A stretch of 27,506 bases of DNA from Eisenbergiella sp900555195. GTDB taxonomy: Bacteria; Bacillota; Clostridia; Lachnospirales; Lachnospiraceae. Location of the stretch: contig CABUMH010000050.1 of assembly GCA_902492555.1 (NCBI GenBank), positions 1-27,506 of the forward strand, written 5' to 3'. How positions within the stretch are numbered: position 1 is the first letter of the stretch; every line of letters starts with the position of its first letter. The notes below the pieces were generated by a model. That model was not told where the DNA came from, did no database searches, and saw nothing but the letters and a program-made list of their open reading frames with translations. Positions 14,811 through 23,650 of this stretch are shown piece after piece. The translations under genes were made by a program, and so were the position numbers.

Positions 14811-17132
14811 TTACCTTTCCGCTCCTGCATCCTGCAGCAGCAGCTTCACAATTCCCTCCTGTGCCCGTTTTGTATAATAGAACACCTCGTACTCGTTTCC
14901 CTTTGCGCTGAGGCGCGTCTGGGCCTCAATGCCGAACTGCGTTCCTTTTTCTGAAATCCTTCGCACCGGCATCCGATTGACAAAGGCCAGTTCAAAATAT
15001 CCCTCCCGCAGGAGTTTTTCTTCCACAGATTTAATCGTAAGGCGCTTCATCACCTTATCGTCCCGCAAATCGTTCATCTGGCCCACCAGTTCGCTCAAGG
15101 TGACTGTGCCGTCCAGGGACAGCTTCTTTGCGATTTCCGGCGTCATGGAAAACTCCGCTTTTGGCTTTCTCTCCCTTCTGCCGCCCGCATCCTGCACGTC
15201 AAAATCGCTGGTCTCATAATCCTGCGGCGCATCATAGTCCAGGCTTGAGAAATCCACCGCGCCCAAGCTCTCCGGCCCGTCCGTCTTGGCGTGCGTTCTG
15301 GCAAAATCCGCCACACATTTTAAAAAGGCTTCCCCGTATTTATCATACTTGAATTCCCCTACGCCGGATACGGAAAGCATCTCATTTCTGTTTTCCGGCC
15401 GGATCAGGCACATGTGCGCCAGGGATTTATCGGAAAAAACGATGTAGGGCGGAACGCCTTCCTTTTTTGCGATTTCCGCGCGCAGCCGGCGCAGTTCGCC
15501 AAACAGCGCTTCGTCTTCCTCATCCAGGTCGAACCCGGCTCCTTTTCTTCCCTTTTTCTCCTTCTCCGGCTTAGGAACGCGTTCCTGCTGCTTCGCCATC
15601 TTCATGGTGAGCGTTTCTTCCCCTTCAGATACCTTCCCGGAATTCCCGGTCAGCTTCACCACCGCATATTCATCATTGGTGGTGGTCAGATAGCCGTTCA
15701 GCATCAGGTAATTCATCACCTGGCGCAGCTTATAGGTGGGAACGGACGCCAATTTCCCATACCAGGGATTGCGCTCCATCCGATACTGCCGGATCTTCGC
15801 CGTATTCGCCCCATGTACCGTATCGATGATGACATTGGTTCCATATCTCTGATAACAGGCTTCCACACAGCCGATCAGCGCTTTGGCGATATCCGTCACA
15901 TCCACTTCCTCAAACTGGCTCAGACAGTTGGCGCAATTCCCACAGTAATTGGAACCATACTCGCCAAAGTACCGCAGAATATAGTCCCGCAGGCATTCGT
16001 TCGTAAAGCAGTAGAACGTCATCTTTTTCAGCCGTTCCCTGTCGCGTTCCTGCACGATCTGGCGGGTGATCGGATCCAATTCCTGGTTATCCACATTGTT
16101 ATCGATAAAAAACTGGTTCGTGATCACATCCTGGCCGCCGTAAAGCAGAATGCATTCTGCAGGCTCGCCGTCTCTTCCCGCACGTCCGGCTTCCTGATAA
16201 TAGCTTTCCATGTTTTTCGGCATGTTATAATGAATCACATAACGCACATTCGATTTGTCAATTCCCATTCCGAAGGCATTGGTTGCCACCATGATGGGCG
16301 CTTTATCGTAGATGAAATCATCCTGGTTCTCCCTGCGTTCCCGATCGCTAAGGCCTGCATGGTAGCGCGTCACAGGAAATCCATCTGCCCGCAGCCGTTC
16401 GCAGACCTCTTCCACCACCTTACGGGTCAGGCAATAAATGATGCCGCTCTCTCCCCTGTGCAGTTCCAGATAATTCTTCATGGCCGCATACTTGTCCTTG
16501 GGCGTCTGCACGGCAAAATACAGGTTCGGCCTGTCAAATCCGGTGGTGGATACCACCGGATCCTGCAGCTGCAGAATATCGATGATGTCGTCCCGCACTT
16601 CCTTCGTGGCAGTGGCGGTAAACGCGCTGATCACCGGCCGGCTGGGAAGCCGGTCTATGAATTCCACAATCTTCAGATAGCTCGGCCGGAAGTCCTGTCC
16701 CCATTGAGAGACGCAGTGCGCCTCATCCACGGCCACCATGGATATCTTCGCGTGCAGGGCAAAATCCAGAAATTCTTCCGTCATCAGCCGTTCCGGAGCC
16801 ACATAGATGATGGGATATCTTCCCTGGGCCGCATAGGAAAGGGCTTTATAATACTGGTTTGCCGTCAGCGAGCTGTTCAGGTAAGCGGCATGGACGCCCG
16901 CCTGATTCAGCGCCGCTACCTGGTCCTTCATCAGCGAAATCAGCGGGGAAATCACCAGCGTAATCCCGTCCATCAGCAGCGCAGGCACCTGAAAACAGAT
17001 AGATTTACCCGCTCCCGTGGGCATGATGCCGAGCGTATCCCTGCCTTCCAAAATGCTGTCGATCAGGCGCTCCTGCCCTTCACGGAAGCCGTCATATCCG
17101 AAATATTGCTTTAATACTGTATATTTATCCAT
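14811..17132 (-). CDS. recQ: ATP-dependent DNA helicase RecQ
   Basis: A 773-residue helicase. Walker A is GIMPTGAGKSICFQVPALL (about 35-53), the DEAH motif is AVDEAHCVSQWGQDFRPSY, motif III is SAFTATAT and motif VI is QEAGRAGRDGEPAECILLY. The zinc-binding RQC part has the cysteines of FTNECLRDYI and YCGNCANCL. An HRDC domain (about 525-600) contains LFGELRRLRAEIAKKEGVPPY. A further C-terminal region of about 110 residues, longer than in E. coli RecQ (609), is common in clostridial forms. AGGAG lies 7 bases before the ATG. RecQ unwinds DNA 3'-5' in repair and restart of stalled forks. It is the last gene of the pentapeptide-to-recQ run. Confidence 0.96.
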   Translation of the reverse strand: MDKYTVLKQYFGYDGFREGQERLIDSILEGRDTLGIMPTGAGKSICFQVPALLMDGITLVISPLISLMKDQVAALNQAGVHAAYLNSSLTANQYYKALSYAAQGRYPIIYVAPERLMTEEFLDFALHAKISMVAVDEAHCVSQWGQDFRPSYLKIVEFIDRLPSRPVISAFTATATKEVRDDIIDILQLQDPVVSTTGFDRPNLYFAVQTPKDKYAAMKNYLELHRGESGIIYCLTRKVVEEVCERLRADGFPVTRYHAGLSDRERRENQDDFIYDKAPIMVATNAFGMGIDKSNVRYVIHYNMPKNMESYYQEAGRAGRDGEPAECILLYGGQDVITNQFFIDNNVDNQELDPITRQIVQERDRERLKKMTFYCFTNECLRDYILRYFGEYGSNYCGNCANCLSQFEEVDVTDIAKALIGCVEACYQRYGTNVIIDTVHGANTAKIRQYRMERNPWYGKLASVPTYKLRQVMNYLMLNGYLTTTNDEYAVVKLTGNSGKVSEGEETLTMKMAKQQERVPKPEKEKKGRKGAGFDLDEEDEALFGELRRLRAEIAKKEGVPPYIVFSDKSLAHMCLIRPENRNEMLSVSGVGEFKYDKYGEAFLKCVADFARTHAKTDGPESLGAVDFSSLDYDAPQDYETSDFDVQDAGGRRERKPKAEFSMTPEIAKKLSLDGTVTLSELVGQMNDLRDDKVMKRLTIKSVEEKLLREGYFELAFVNRMPVRRISEKGTQFGIEAQTRLSAKGNEYEVFYYTKRAQEGIVKLLLQDAGAER

Positions 17133-17224
17133 TCATGTACTCCTGCTTAAGCTTTCTGTTCTGATCCTTTCTTCTGATTCGTCTCCCCCCAATCCGGCTG
17201 CTCAAAACGCATTCTTTCCGTCCC

Positions 17225-19177
17225 TCAGCCTGCGTCTGTCAGATAATTGCTCACCGCATAGACCGTCTGGCCGTTATAGATCAGTTTGGTCCATCCCCTA
17301 TCCACATCCTGTGCCACGCGCTGAGCCGTCGCATCCCCGATCAACTGCCCCACCACCTGAGAAGGTTCATTCGTGGTGGGAAGCGTGCGCAGATTGGTCT
17401 GTCCGTCCTTCGCTTTCACCATACCTGAAGCCGCAGTAAAGTGCATGCCTGCTTCCGGATTCTCCGGACTCGGCTTCTCCTGTTCCTTATAATCCATGCT
17501 GGTGGCAAGCAGCCGGGAAGAGGCGTAGACCACCTGGCCGTTTACCTCCAGTCTCGACCATCCGGTATCGCTAATGCCGGTACGCACGACGGCCTCCCCA
17601 TAGCTGAGGCTGCCCACTATATTTCCAGTCACCGTGCTGGGATAATCCCTCAGGTTTACCCGGTCTCTGGCCGTCACCGCCTCGCTGACCGCCTGGAAGA
17701 CCGGCCCCTCTTCACCGCCCGAAGAGGCGGATCCATCCGCGCCGGAAGTGCCCGTACTCGTATCCGAAGAGCCGGCATCCGAGCCTGAAGTTCCCTCTCC
17801 GGCCGCAGCCTGCGCCGCGCCGCTCTGGGTTTCTTCCCCCTGTGCCGCATCCCCCTGCGGCGTCAGATCGGTGGTGAGGAAATTATGTACCGCATACAGC
17901 CGCTGGCCGTTATAGATTACCCGATCCCAGCCATTGCTTCCGATGCCTGTACGCTGTACCGCTTCCCCGTTCGGAAGCTTGTAGACCACCTGGCTTCCCT
18001 CCGTGGTAGGAAGGTTGCGCAGATTGGTTTCATCCTTGGCCGTCACCAGCTCATCCACCTCCGTGAAGTTCAATCCCACCTCAGGATTGGCCTCCACAAT
18101 CTCAGCCGGATTCGGATCCTTCGCCTGTGCCTCTTCGCTATACCCAAAATACGCCAGATTTACGTCCACGCTGCCATCAATGCCGGCCACCCGGCCCTGA
18201 CTCGTATACTGCCACATCGCGTGCGTCCCGCTGTAGGTGGATGCAGGCGTCTCCGGATAAGGCTTCTCCGGGTATTGGGATACCCACACCCGATATTTGC
18301 TTCCCAGTGTGTCCATATCCCACAGGGCATTTCCCTCCATTTCATTCCGGGAGGCGTAGAACATGGGCGTATATCCGCGCGCAGCAATGGTATCCAGAAA
18401 GGTACAGGCGATCTGTGTGCGCGCAGCGCTGTCCAAGCCATATTGTCTGCTGTCCTGCGACTGGAAATCTTCACAGTTATACGCCACAGGATAGGTGATC
18501 TTATATTTAGCAATGAAATCCGCCACCCAGGAAGCTTCCTGCCTGGCTTCCTCTTCTGTCACCGCGGAGGAAAAGAAGTATGCTCCGGCCAGGATGCCGT
18601 TCTTCGTGGCCTCCTGCAAATTATACCTGGCGCCCGGATCTTCATAGATGATCCCGCTGACTTTGGTTCGATATCCCACACGGATCATGGCAAAATCCAC
18701 GCCCGCATCCTTCACCTGTTCCCAGTCAATCGTTCCCTGATACTTGGACACATCGATGCCAAGCGTCAGTTCATCCGTCTCTCCCTCCGCCAGGGCGAGC
18801 TCTCCAACATCCACAGCAGCGCCGCTTCCGCTTCCTGCCGCATTGGCCGACGCCTGGGGATCCTCCGAATCATCCTGACTTCCAACCTCCGCTGCGATCG
18901 CAGTTTCTTCCTCGGAAGCCTCCTGGGTTCCAGCCTGTTCGCTCTCCGCCTCTGAACTCTCCTGCGCCGCCTGCGTCTCCTCCACTGCCAGTTCTTCTTC
19001 CCGAACGGAGGTCTCTGTTTCTTCTGGCTGCGCAGCCGCCTCCTTTTTGCCGCCTGTCCCAATCAATACGGCAATGCCGATCACCGCCAGCACCACCACC
19101 GCTGCCCCGGCCGGAAGGAAGATCTTCCAGCTTTCCTGCCTTCTTCTCCTGTGCCTTCTTCGCCTTCGTCCTGACAT
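17225..19177 (-). CDS. membrane-anchored GH25 muramidase with three SH3-type repeats
   Basis: The start at 19177 follows AGGAGG and opens a very basic cytoplasmic tail (MSGRRRRRHRRRRQ), then one membrane segment (IFLPAGAAVVVLAVIGIAVLI) and an acidic linker. The GH25 domain (about 155-380) begins LTLGIDVSKYQGTIDW, whose Asp is one catalytic acid. The second catalytic region reads PVAYNCEDF: the Glu is present, but the usual Asp two residues earlier is Asn. Three bacterial SH3 repeats follow (near 410, 520 and 600), each with NLR, VV and GW signature residues. The anchored protein should bind and cut or remodel peptidoglycan outside the membrane. Neighbours: HD hydrolase 40 bases upstream and recQ 92 bases downstream. 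Confidence 0.92.
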   Translation of the reverse strand: MSGRRRRRHRRRRQESWKIFLPAGAAVVVLAVIGIAVLIGTGGKKEAAAQPEETETSVREEELAVEETQAAQESSEAESEQAGTQEASEEETAIAAEVGSQDDSEDPQASANAAGSGSGAAVDVGELALAEGETDELTLGIDVSKYQGTIDWEQVKDAGVDFAMIRVGYRTKVSGIIYEDPGARYNLQEATKNGILAGAYFFSSAVTEEEARQEASWVADFIAKYKITYPVAYNCEDFQSQDSRQYGLDSAARTQIACTFLDTIAARGYTPMFYASRNEMEGNALWDMDTLGSKYRVWVSQYPEKPYPETPASTYSGTHAMWQYTSQGRVAGIDGSVDVNLAYFGYSEEAQAKDPNPAEIVEANPEVGLNFTEVDELVTAKDETNLRNLPTTEGSQVVYKLPNGEAVQRTGIGSNGWDRVIYNGQRLYAVHNFLTTDLTPQGDAAQGEETQSGAAQAAAGEGTSGSDAGSSDTSTGTSGADGSASSGGEEGPVFQAVSEAVTARDRVNLRDYPSTVTGNIVGSLSYGEAVVRTGISDTGWSRLEVNGQVVYASSRLLATSMDYKEQEKPSPENPEAGMHFTAASGMVKAKDGQTNLRTLPTTNEPSQVVGQLIGDATAQRVAQDVDRGWTKLIYNGQTVYAVSNYLTDAG

Positions 19178-19217
19178 ATGCCCCTCCTTCACCCCCCTTT
19201 CGTACATTCCGCTTTCC

Positions 19218-19994
19218 CTACAGCCCCGCCTTTTTATCCAGATACTCCTCCACATACGTTCTGATTCCGGCAAACTGCTCCCTCGTTACAGGATTATCAG
19301 AAGGAAACTGCATCAGTTTCTCCAAATACCCCTGCCTTGCCACGACCCGGAGGCTCTCCGGATAGACCAGTTCAAATATCAGGGAAATATGCCCCACCAA
19401 ATGATCCACCGCGGTCCGCTTCTTGCTGCGCAGCACCGCGCGGCCCGCATACAGATCTTCCAGCACCGCCTCCGTTACGGCACAGGCCCTCAGTTCTTCA
19501 GACGTCACATTATAGATATCCTCCGGCGAAAAATCCACGTTCACCTTCAGAATATCGATCTTATCCGCATCCCGGAGTATATTGCAGCAACGCAGCGTCC
19601 TGTCATCCAGCCCTTCCGGAAGGCGGTAGGCGCTGTGATAGAATACAGCCGTCCGCAGCAACCCGTCTTCACTTTCGTCCTCCGCATATTTCCTGATCTG
19701 GCCTTCTCCGAACAAAATCTCAGCCCCCAGGGCAGCATGATCGATAGAGTCTGCATCTATAAACGTTCCATACCGCTTCAACTGTTCAAACCGCCCCACA
19801 TCATGCAGAAGCCCGGAAAGCCATATCAGATCCCGTTCCTCTCCTTCCAGCCCGCAGCAGGAGGCCAGATGGTCACACAGCCCCGCCACCCGAAAAGTAT
19901 GTTCGATCTTCAGGCACACTTTTTCATCCTGGTCATTATAACGGCTCACATACGCCCGAAAAGCGTCTTCAGCCCGCCGCCTGTCTATTCTCAT
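19218..19994 (-). CDS. HD-domain hydrolase
   Basis: A 258-residue protein with the HD phosphohydrolase metal motif: His in KIEHTFRVAG, LLHDVGRFEQ (HD pair) and Asp in ILRDADKIDILK. The C-terminal part is helical (VGHISLIFELVYPESL). The first ATG at 19994 is used; an upstream TTG (20024) would extend it without family support. It overlaps the 3' end of the YbaK-like gene by 26 bases in another frame, pointing to one message. Such stand-alone HD proteins hydrolyse nucleotides or phosphomonoesters; the substrate is not evident. Confidence 0.88.
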   Translation of the reverse strand: MRIDRRRAEDAFRAYVSRYNDQDEKVCLKIEHTFRVAGLCDHLASCCGLEGEERDLIWLSGLLHDVGRFEQLKRYGTFIDADSIDHAALGAEILFGEGQIRKYAEDESEDGLLRTAVFYHSAYRLPEGLDDRTLRCCNILRDADKIDILKVNVDFSPEDIYNVTSEELRACAVTEAVLEDLYAGRAVLRSKKRTAVDHLVGHISLIFELVYPESLRVVARQGYLEKLMQFPSDNPVTREQFAGIRTYVEEYLDKKAGL

Positions 19995-20469
19995 CCGCTG
20001 TTTCCCATCCTTTACACACGTCAACCCATTCCTTGGAGCCGGAGAAACGCTCCAGTTCCTCCATGGTCACTTCGATCGCACTGTTCGCGCTGCCGCAGGC
20101 AGGAAATACGGTATCAAACCGCTTCAGGGAGACATCCAGACAGATCTGCACTCCATCTTTCACCGCAAAGGGGCATACCCCACCGATGGCGTGTCCCACC
20201 TTTTCTTCCACTTCGTCCGGGGAAAGCATCTTCGCTTTGGTTCCGAACCTCGCCTTATATTTTGTATTATCGATCCGGGCATCTCCTGCCGCCACGATCA
20301 GAAGGCTTCCCTCTCCCAGCTGGAAGGAAAGTGTCTTTGCGATCCGGCAGCCTTCACAGCCAAGCGCCTGTGCAGCCAGTTCCACGGTCGCGCTGGAGAC
20401 GTCAAACTCCTGAATCCTTCCGTCCGCATTCCACTGTTTCAGATATTCTCTCACTTTATCGATTGCCAT
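19969..20469 (-). CDS. YbaK/EbsC-family aminoacyl-tRNA deacylase-like protein
   Basis: A 166-residue protein matching the length of the YbaK/ProX group. Recognisable parts are CRIAKTLSFQLGEGSLLIVAAGDARID, the conserved Lys-rich substrate pocket (NTKYKARFGTKAKML) and GHAIGGVCPFA. Members remove wrongly attached amino acids from tRNA in trans. AAGGAGGT precedes the ATG. It lies 65 bases after the pentapeptide-repeat gene, and its end overlaps the HD gene. Confidence 0.9.
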   Translation of the reverse strand: MAIDKVREYLKQWNADGRIQEFDVSSATVELAAQALGCEGCRIAKTLSFQLGEGSLLIVAAGDARIDNTKYKARFGTKAKMLSPDEVEEKVGHAIGGVCPFAVKDGVQICLDVSLKRFDTVFPACGSANSAIEVTMEELERFSGSKEWVDVCKGWETADENRQAAG

Positions 20470-20534
20470 ATTTACCTCCTTGTCTCCCGTTCAGAGAACA
20501 GCCCTTTTACACATCCAGACGGCCTCAAAGCGAA

Positions 20535-21209
20535 TCACCCGTCCTTTATGATAATTCCCAAAAGCCTGGCCAGGGAAGCTGCCTGATACAGATCCGTCAC
20601 CGCGCCTTTCAGTTCCCCCTTTTCCTCCGAAACGATCAGCCCGTCAATCTCATTCCCGCGCAGATCCATTCCGCGCAAGGAAGTATGGAACAGGTTCGCC
20701 CTGCCCAGTTTCACCCCCCTAAACACCGCCTTTTTCAGAACGCATTCCTCCAGATAGCCATCCTGCAGGTCACATCTTACCATACACACGGTTTCCATCC
20801 TGCTTCCGCTCAAATTGGCAAAGGAAAACGCACAGTCCTCCATCTGCACATCCCGAAACAGGCTCTCATGAAAGTCCGCTCCCACCCCTTTTACAGACTG
20901 GAAACTGCATCTGTTAAAATAGGAATCCGCCAAGCTGCTGTTGGAAAAGTCGCATGAGCGCAGCTTCACATCCACAAAACTGGATTTTTCAAAATTGCAG
21001 TTCAGAAACGTACAGTTCTCCAGGAGCACACTTTTCAGACTGAGCTTATAGAAATCTGCCCCGCTTACGCTCACCCCTTTCAGAACGCATTCTTCAATCT
21101 GCACATCCTGCCTGCAGCACTCCTGCAGATAGGCGAGCCCTTCTTCCTTTCGCTCCATCCCATCCGGAAGGATGGGCTCCGCCGGCATATCCCCTTTTTT
21201 CATTCCCAT
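20535..21209 (-). CDS. pentapeptide-repeat protein
   Basis: Residues 35-190 of 224 are built of A(D/N)LxX-type five-residue steps such as CVLKGVSVSGADFYKLSL, CTFLNCNFEKSSFVDVKL and GRANLFHTSLRGMDLRGNEI, which fold into a right-handed quadrilateral beta helix. Relatives include Qnr/McbG proteins that mimic DNA and protect gyrase, but the repeat alone does not prove that role. AGAGGG stands before three close ATGs (21209, 21203 among them); the first is used. It appears to be the first gene of the run leading to recQ; no clear promoter is seen just upstream. Confidence 0.88.
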   Translation of the reverse strand: MGMKKGDMPAEPILPDGMERKEEGLAYLQECCRQDVQIEECVLKGVSVSGADFYKLSLKSVLLENCTFLNCNFEKSSFVDVKLRSCDFSNSSLADSYFNRCSFQSVKGVGADFHESLFRDVQMEDCAFSFANLSGSRMETVCMVRCDLQDGYLEECVLKKAVFRGVKLGRANLFHTSLRGMDLRGNEIDGLIVSEEKGELKGAVTDLYQAASLARLLGIIIKDG

Positions 21210-21297
21210 TCATCCCTCTAATACTCAATCTGTAACCGCCCGCTTATGCGATGATTCCGTTCTTAATTATACACCCATATGCCAAAAAAGCAACGAT

Positions 21298-21345
21298 ATG
21301 CGGACTTAGCACAATGGTTCAATGCGGACTTAGCACAATGGTTCA
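21298..21345 (+). repeat. perfect 24-bp tandem duplication
   Basis: The unit ATGCGGACTTAGCACAATGG plus TTCA occurs twice without a gap and without mismatch. It lies in the divergent region between the pentapeptide-repeat gene and the methyltransferase. A little downstream (about 21376-21437) there are looser repeats of a CAGAA..GAAACCT pattern. Confidence 0.85.
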
Positions 21346-21440
21346 GCACATGAGGCAATGGCCGGCTATGGTCTGGACAGAAGACGCAGAAACCTTGACG
21401 AAAGGCCCAGAAACCTGACAGAAGACTCCGAAACCTCAAA

Positions 21441-21469
21441 TTGTGGCTGGGCAGAAAATCTGATATAAT
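21441..21469 (+). promoter_or_regulatory. sigma-A-type promoter for the methyltransferase
   Basis: TTGTGG (21441-21446), a 17-bp spacer and TATAAT (21464-21469), with TG one base before the -10 box. It sits about 115 bases upstream of the methyltransferase ATG. The remainder of 21210-21583 holds only the tandem repeats. Confidence 0.6.
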
Positions 21470-21583
21470 GAAAAACGAAACGATCATGCATAATGAACTT
21501 TGTGTCCTCCAGCCGGTTCTTATTACAGGTTCTTACCCAGCATGAAGCACAAATATCCCCTTACGGGCAGGAGAAAATACAGG

Positions 21584-22351
21584 ATGAATATCACTTGGAA
21601 TGCTGACAAATATACGAAAGATTTTTCTTTTGTTCATCAATACGGCAACGATGTGGCGCAACTGCTTAACTGCGCTCCGGGCAGCGACGTACTCGACCTG
21701 GGCTGCGGCAACGGCGCTCTGACAAACCGGCTCAGGGAACGGGGATTCCATGTGATCGGACTGGACGCTTCTTCTGAACTGCTGGATACAGCGCGCAGCG
21801 CCTATCCGGAAATTGCGTTTATCCAGGCGGATGCCACCTCCTTTTCTCTGTCCGAACCGGTTGATGCAGTTTTCTCTAATGCAGTATTCCATTGGATCGA
21901 TCAAGAGAAACAGCCGCTGATGTTGTCCTGTGTATCTCGTGCACTCAGAGAAAACGGGCAGTTTGTCTTTGAGTTCGGCGGAAAAGGGAACAATGCTCTC
22001 ATTCACGAAGCGCTGGAGAAAGCCTTTCAGCATTATGGTTTTTCCTATAAAATGCCCTTTTATTTCCCTTCCATCGGTGACTATGCCCCTATGGTTGAGC
22101 AGGCGGGTTTCCAGGTGCAGTATGCCGTATTATTTGACAGGCCCACGGAACTAAAGGGCGCAGCAGGCCTTGAAGACTGGATCCGCATGTTCGTGAAGAC
22201 GCCTTTTGCTGTTGTTGGAGATACGCAGATACAGGATGAAATCATTCGGATCGCAGTTCGGGATTTGAAACCGGTTCTATATAAAGAAGGAACGTGGTAT
22301 GCGGATTACGTCAGAATACGGATGAAAGCGTATAAGCCAACGTCTATTTAG
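21584..22351 (+). CDS. class I SAM-dependent methyltransferase (trans-aconitate methyltransferase-like)
   Basis: A 255-residue protein opening MNITWNADKYTKDFSFVHQYG, which matches the Tam-like group. SAM motif I is DVLDLGCGNGALTNRL, the acidic loop is VIGLDASSELL, motif IV is PVDAVFSNAVFHWI and the post-motif is ALRENGQFVFEFGGKGN. The start at 21584 follows CAGGAGAAAA and fits the family; a 28-codon upstream extension does not. It is the only plus-strand gene in the middle of the window and has its own promoter. It faces the Hsp20 genes, with their terminator between. The physiological substrate is unknown. Confidence 0.9.
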   Translation: MNITWNADKYTKDFSFVHQYGNDVAQLLNCAPGSDVLDLGCGNGALTNRLRERGFHVIGLDASSELLDTARSAYPEIAFIQADATSFSLSEPVDAVFSNAVFHWIDQEKQPLMLSCVSRALRENGQFVFEFGGKGNNALIHEALEKAFQHYGFSYKMPFYFPSIGDYAPMVEQAGFQVQYAVLFDRPTELKGAAGLEDWIRMFVKTPFAVVGDTQIQDEIIRIAVRDLKPVLYKEGTWYADYVRIRMKAYKPTSI

Positions 22352-22404
22352 AGACGCTGTTCGCCTAACAAAAGGGATTGTGTTCTGCGCTTCCTTTTTT
22401 TGCC

Positions 22405-22438
22405 AAAAAAACTGCCAGCAGAGTTCAACTGCTGGCAG
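22405..22438 (-). terminator. rho-independent terminator after the hsp20 pair
   Basis: CTGCCAGCAG (22438-22429) pairs perfectly with CTGCTGGCAG (22421-22412) around a 7-nt loop, and seven Us follow on the minus strand (A-run 22405-22411). Confidence 0.88.
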
Positions 22439-22460
22439 GAACTTGATATGATTCAATTGC

Positions 22461-22937
22461 TCACCCTTCAATGGAGATATACTTGTTCTCTTCCACCGCG
22501 GGTTTCTCCTCTTTCTTCGGAATGCTCAGCTTCAGGATTCCGTGCTTGAAGCTTGCCTTCACATCCGCCTGTTCCACTGCATCTCCCACATAGAAAGTCC
22601 GGCTGCAGGCTCCGCTGAAACGTTCCCTGCGGATATACTTACCTTCCTTCTCGTCATCCTTTCCGTCGTGAGATTTCGCCGCGCTGATGGTCAGATAGCC
22701 ATCTTCCAGTGAAACCTTGATTTCATCTTTGCTAAATCCCGGCAGATCCACATCCAACTCATAGGAATCCTTCTTCTCTCTCACATCCGTTTTCATCAGA
22801 CGAGATGCATTCTTGCCGAATACCGGATTCTTTCTTCCGAACAATTCCTTGTTCAGTCTTTTTTCAAATCTATCGTCAAATGGAAAATCCATAAAATCAT
22901 CAAACAAATCCTCACCAAAAATACTAGGCATCAACAT
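22461..22937 (-). CDS. Hsp20/alpha-crystallin family small heat-shock protein, copy 1
   Basis: A 158-residue chaperone. The variable N-terminal arm is MLMPSIFGEDLFDDFMDFPF. The alpha-crystallin domain (about 48-145) contains YELDVDLPGFSKDEIKVSLEDGYLTI and the conserved GILKLSIPKKEE, which includes the inter-subunit I-x-I/V-type contact. It forms oligomers that hold unfolding proteins for refolding by DnaK. GGAGG lies 8 bases before the ATG. It is downstream of a near-identical copy 2, with a 114-base spacer that has a hairpin but no terminator, so it should be read from the same CIRCE-controlled promoter. Confidence 0.94.
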   Translation of the reverse strand: MLMPSIFGEDLFDDFMDFPFDDRFEKRLNKELFGRKNPVFGKNASRLMKTDVREKKDSYELDVDLPGFSKDEIKVSLEDGYLTISAAKSHDGKDDEKEGKYIRRERFSGACSRTFYVGDAVEQADVKASFKHGILKLSIPKKEEKPAVEENKYISIEG

Positions 22938-23003
22938 AACTCATTCCTCCATTCTTCTATGATAAATCTATTTTCCAATAGAACTGATCTGATTCTGTTT
23001 CCA

Positions 23004-23042
23004 GGAAGGGCGGCTTTCCTTCTCAGGCTCTGCCGCCTTTCC
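23004..23042 (-). other. stem-loop between the two hsp20 genes
   Basis: GGAAAGGCGGC (23042-23032) pairs with GCCGCCCTTCC (23014-23004) with one G-U pair and a 17-nt loop. There is no U-run, so it may set transcript stability or processing rather than stop transcription. Confidence 0.5.
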
Positions 23043-23051
23043 TTCTTAGGC

Positions 23052-23474
23052 TCATCCCTCGATGGAGATATATTTATTCTCTTCCACTGCAGGCTTCTCT
23101 TCCTTCTTCGGAATGCTCAGCTTCAGGATTCCGTTCTCGAATTTTGCCTTCACATCCTCCTGGCTGATCTGGTCACCCACATAGAAGCTTCTGCTGCAGG
23201 AGCCTGCATATCTTTCTCTGCGGATGTACTTGCCGTTCTCATCCTTCTGGTCATTGTCCTTCTTGCTGGCTGCGCTGATGGTAAGATAGCCGTCCTTCAG
23301 TTCCGCTTTGATGTCTTCCTTTGCAAAGCCGGGCATATCAATATCCAACTCATAGCCATCCTTCATGTCCCGCACATCGGTCTTCATCAGGGTGTTGTAA
23401 TTATAACTCCTGCTCCACGGCCAGTTCATCCAATCATCAAATAAATCTTCACCAAAAATACTAGGCATCAACAT
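23052..23474 (-). CDS. Hsp20/alpha-crystallin family small heat-shock protein, copy 2
   Basis: A 140-residue paralogue, first in the transcript. It shares the N-terminus MLMPSIFGEDLFDD and an identical C-terminal stretch KLSIPKKEEKPAVEENKYI with copy 1, but it has a shorter N-terminal arm (NWPWSRSYNYNTL) and a divergent central loop. The alpha-crystallin core is YELDIDMPGFAKEDIKAELKDGYLTI. This is a tandem duplication with conserved ends. AAAGGAG precedes the ATG. A promoter with consensus -35 and an overlapping CIRCE element lie about 180 bases upstream, leaving a purine-rich leader of roughly 170 bases. Confidence 0.94.
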   Translation of the reverse strand: MLMPSIFGEDLFDDWMNWPWSRSYNYNTLMKTDVRDMKDGYELDIDMPGFAKEDIKAELKDGYLTISAASKKDNDQKDENGKYIRRERYAGSCSRSFYVGDQISQEDVKAKFENGILKLSIPKKEEKPAVEENKYISIEG

Positions 23475-23650
23475 AACTCATCGCTCCTTTTCCAACATCT
23501 GGCGGCCCCTTTGGCCTGCCAGTCAATCTATATTATTAGGTTACCAACTTCTTTAAGAACCAGGGGACGATTCCCTTCCGGAGGCTTCCGCTTTCTTTGC
23601 TTTATGCCTTTCGTTCTTCTGATCTTCGTCCTTTCCTTTGTTCTAGATGT

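Noticed and set aside
15414..17114. 566-codon plus-strand frame opposite recQ
   Set aside because: Composition is that of a reverse-strand shadow, and recQ has all helicase motifs on the minus strand.
19047..20957. 636-codon plus-strand frame across the GH25, HD, YbaK and pentapeptide genes
   Set aside because: It crosses several recognised minus-strand genes, is rich in Pro/His/Arg and has no recognisable domain.
21298..21400. tRNA-like look of the tandem repeat (TTAGC..AATGGTTCA)
   Set aside because: The D-arm cannot pair, there is no anticodon or T-arm, and the motif is simply duplicated.
21263..21487. 74-codon minus-strand frame covering the 24-bp tandem repeat
   Set aside because: Its repeated peptide comes only from the DNA duplication, and a plus-strand promoter and repeats explain the region better.
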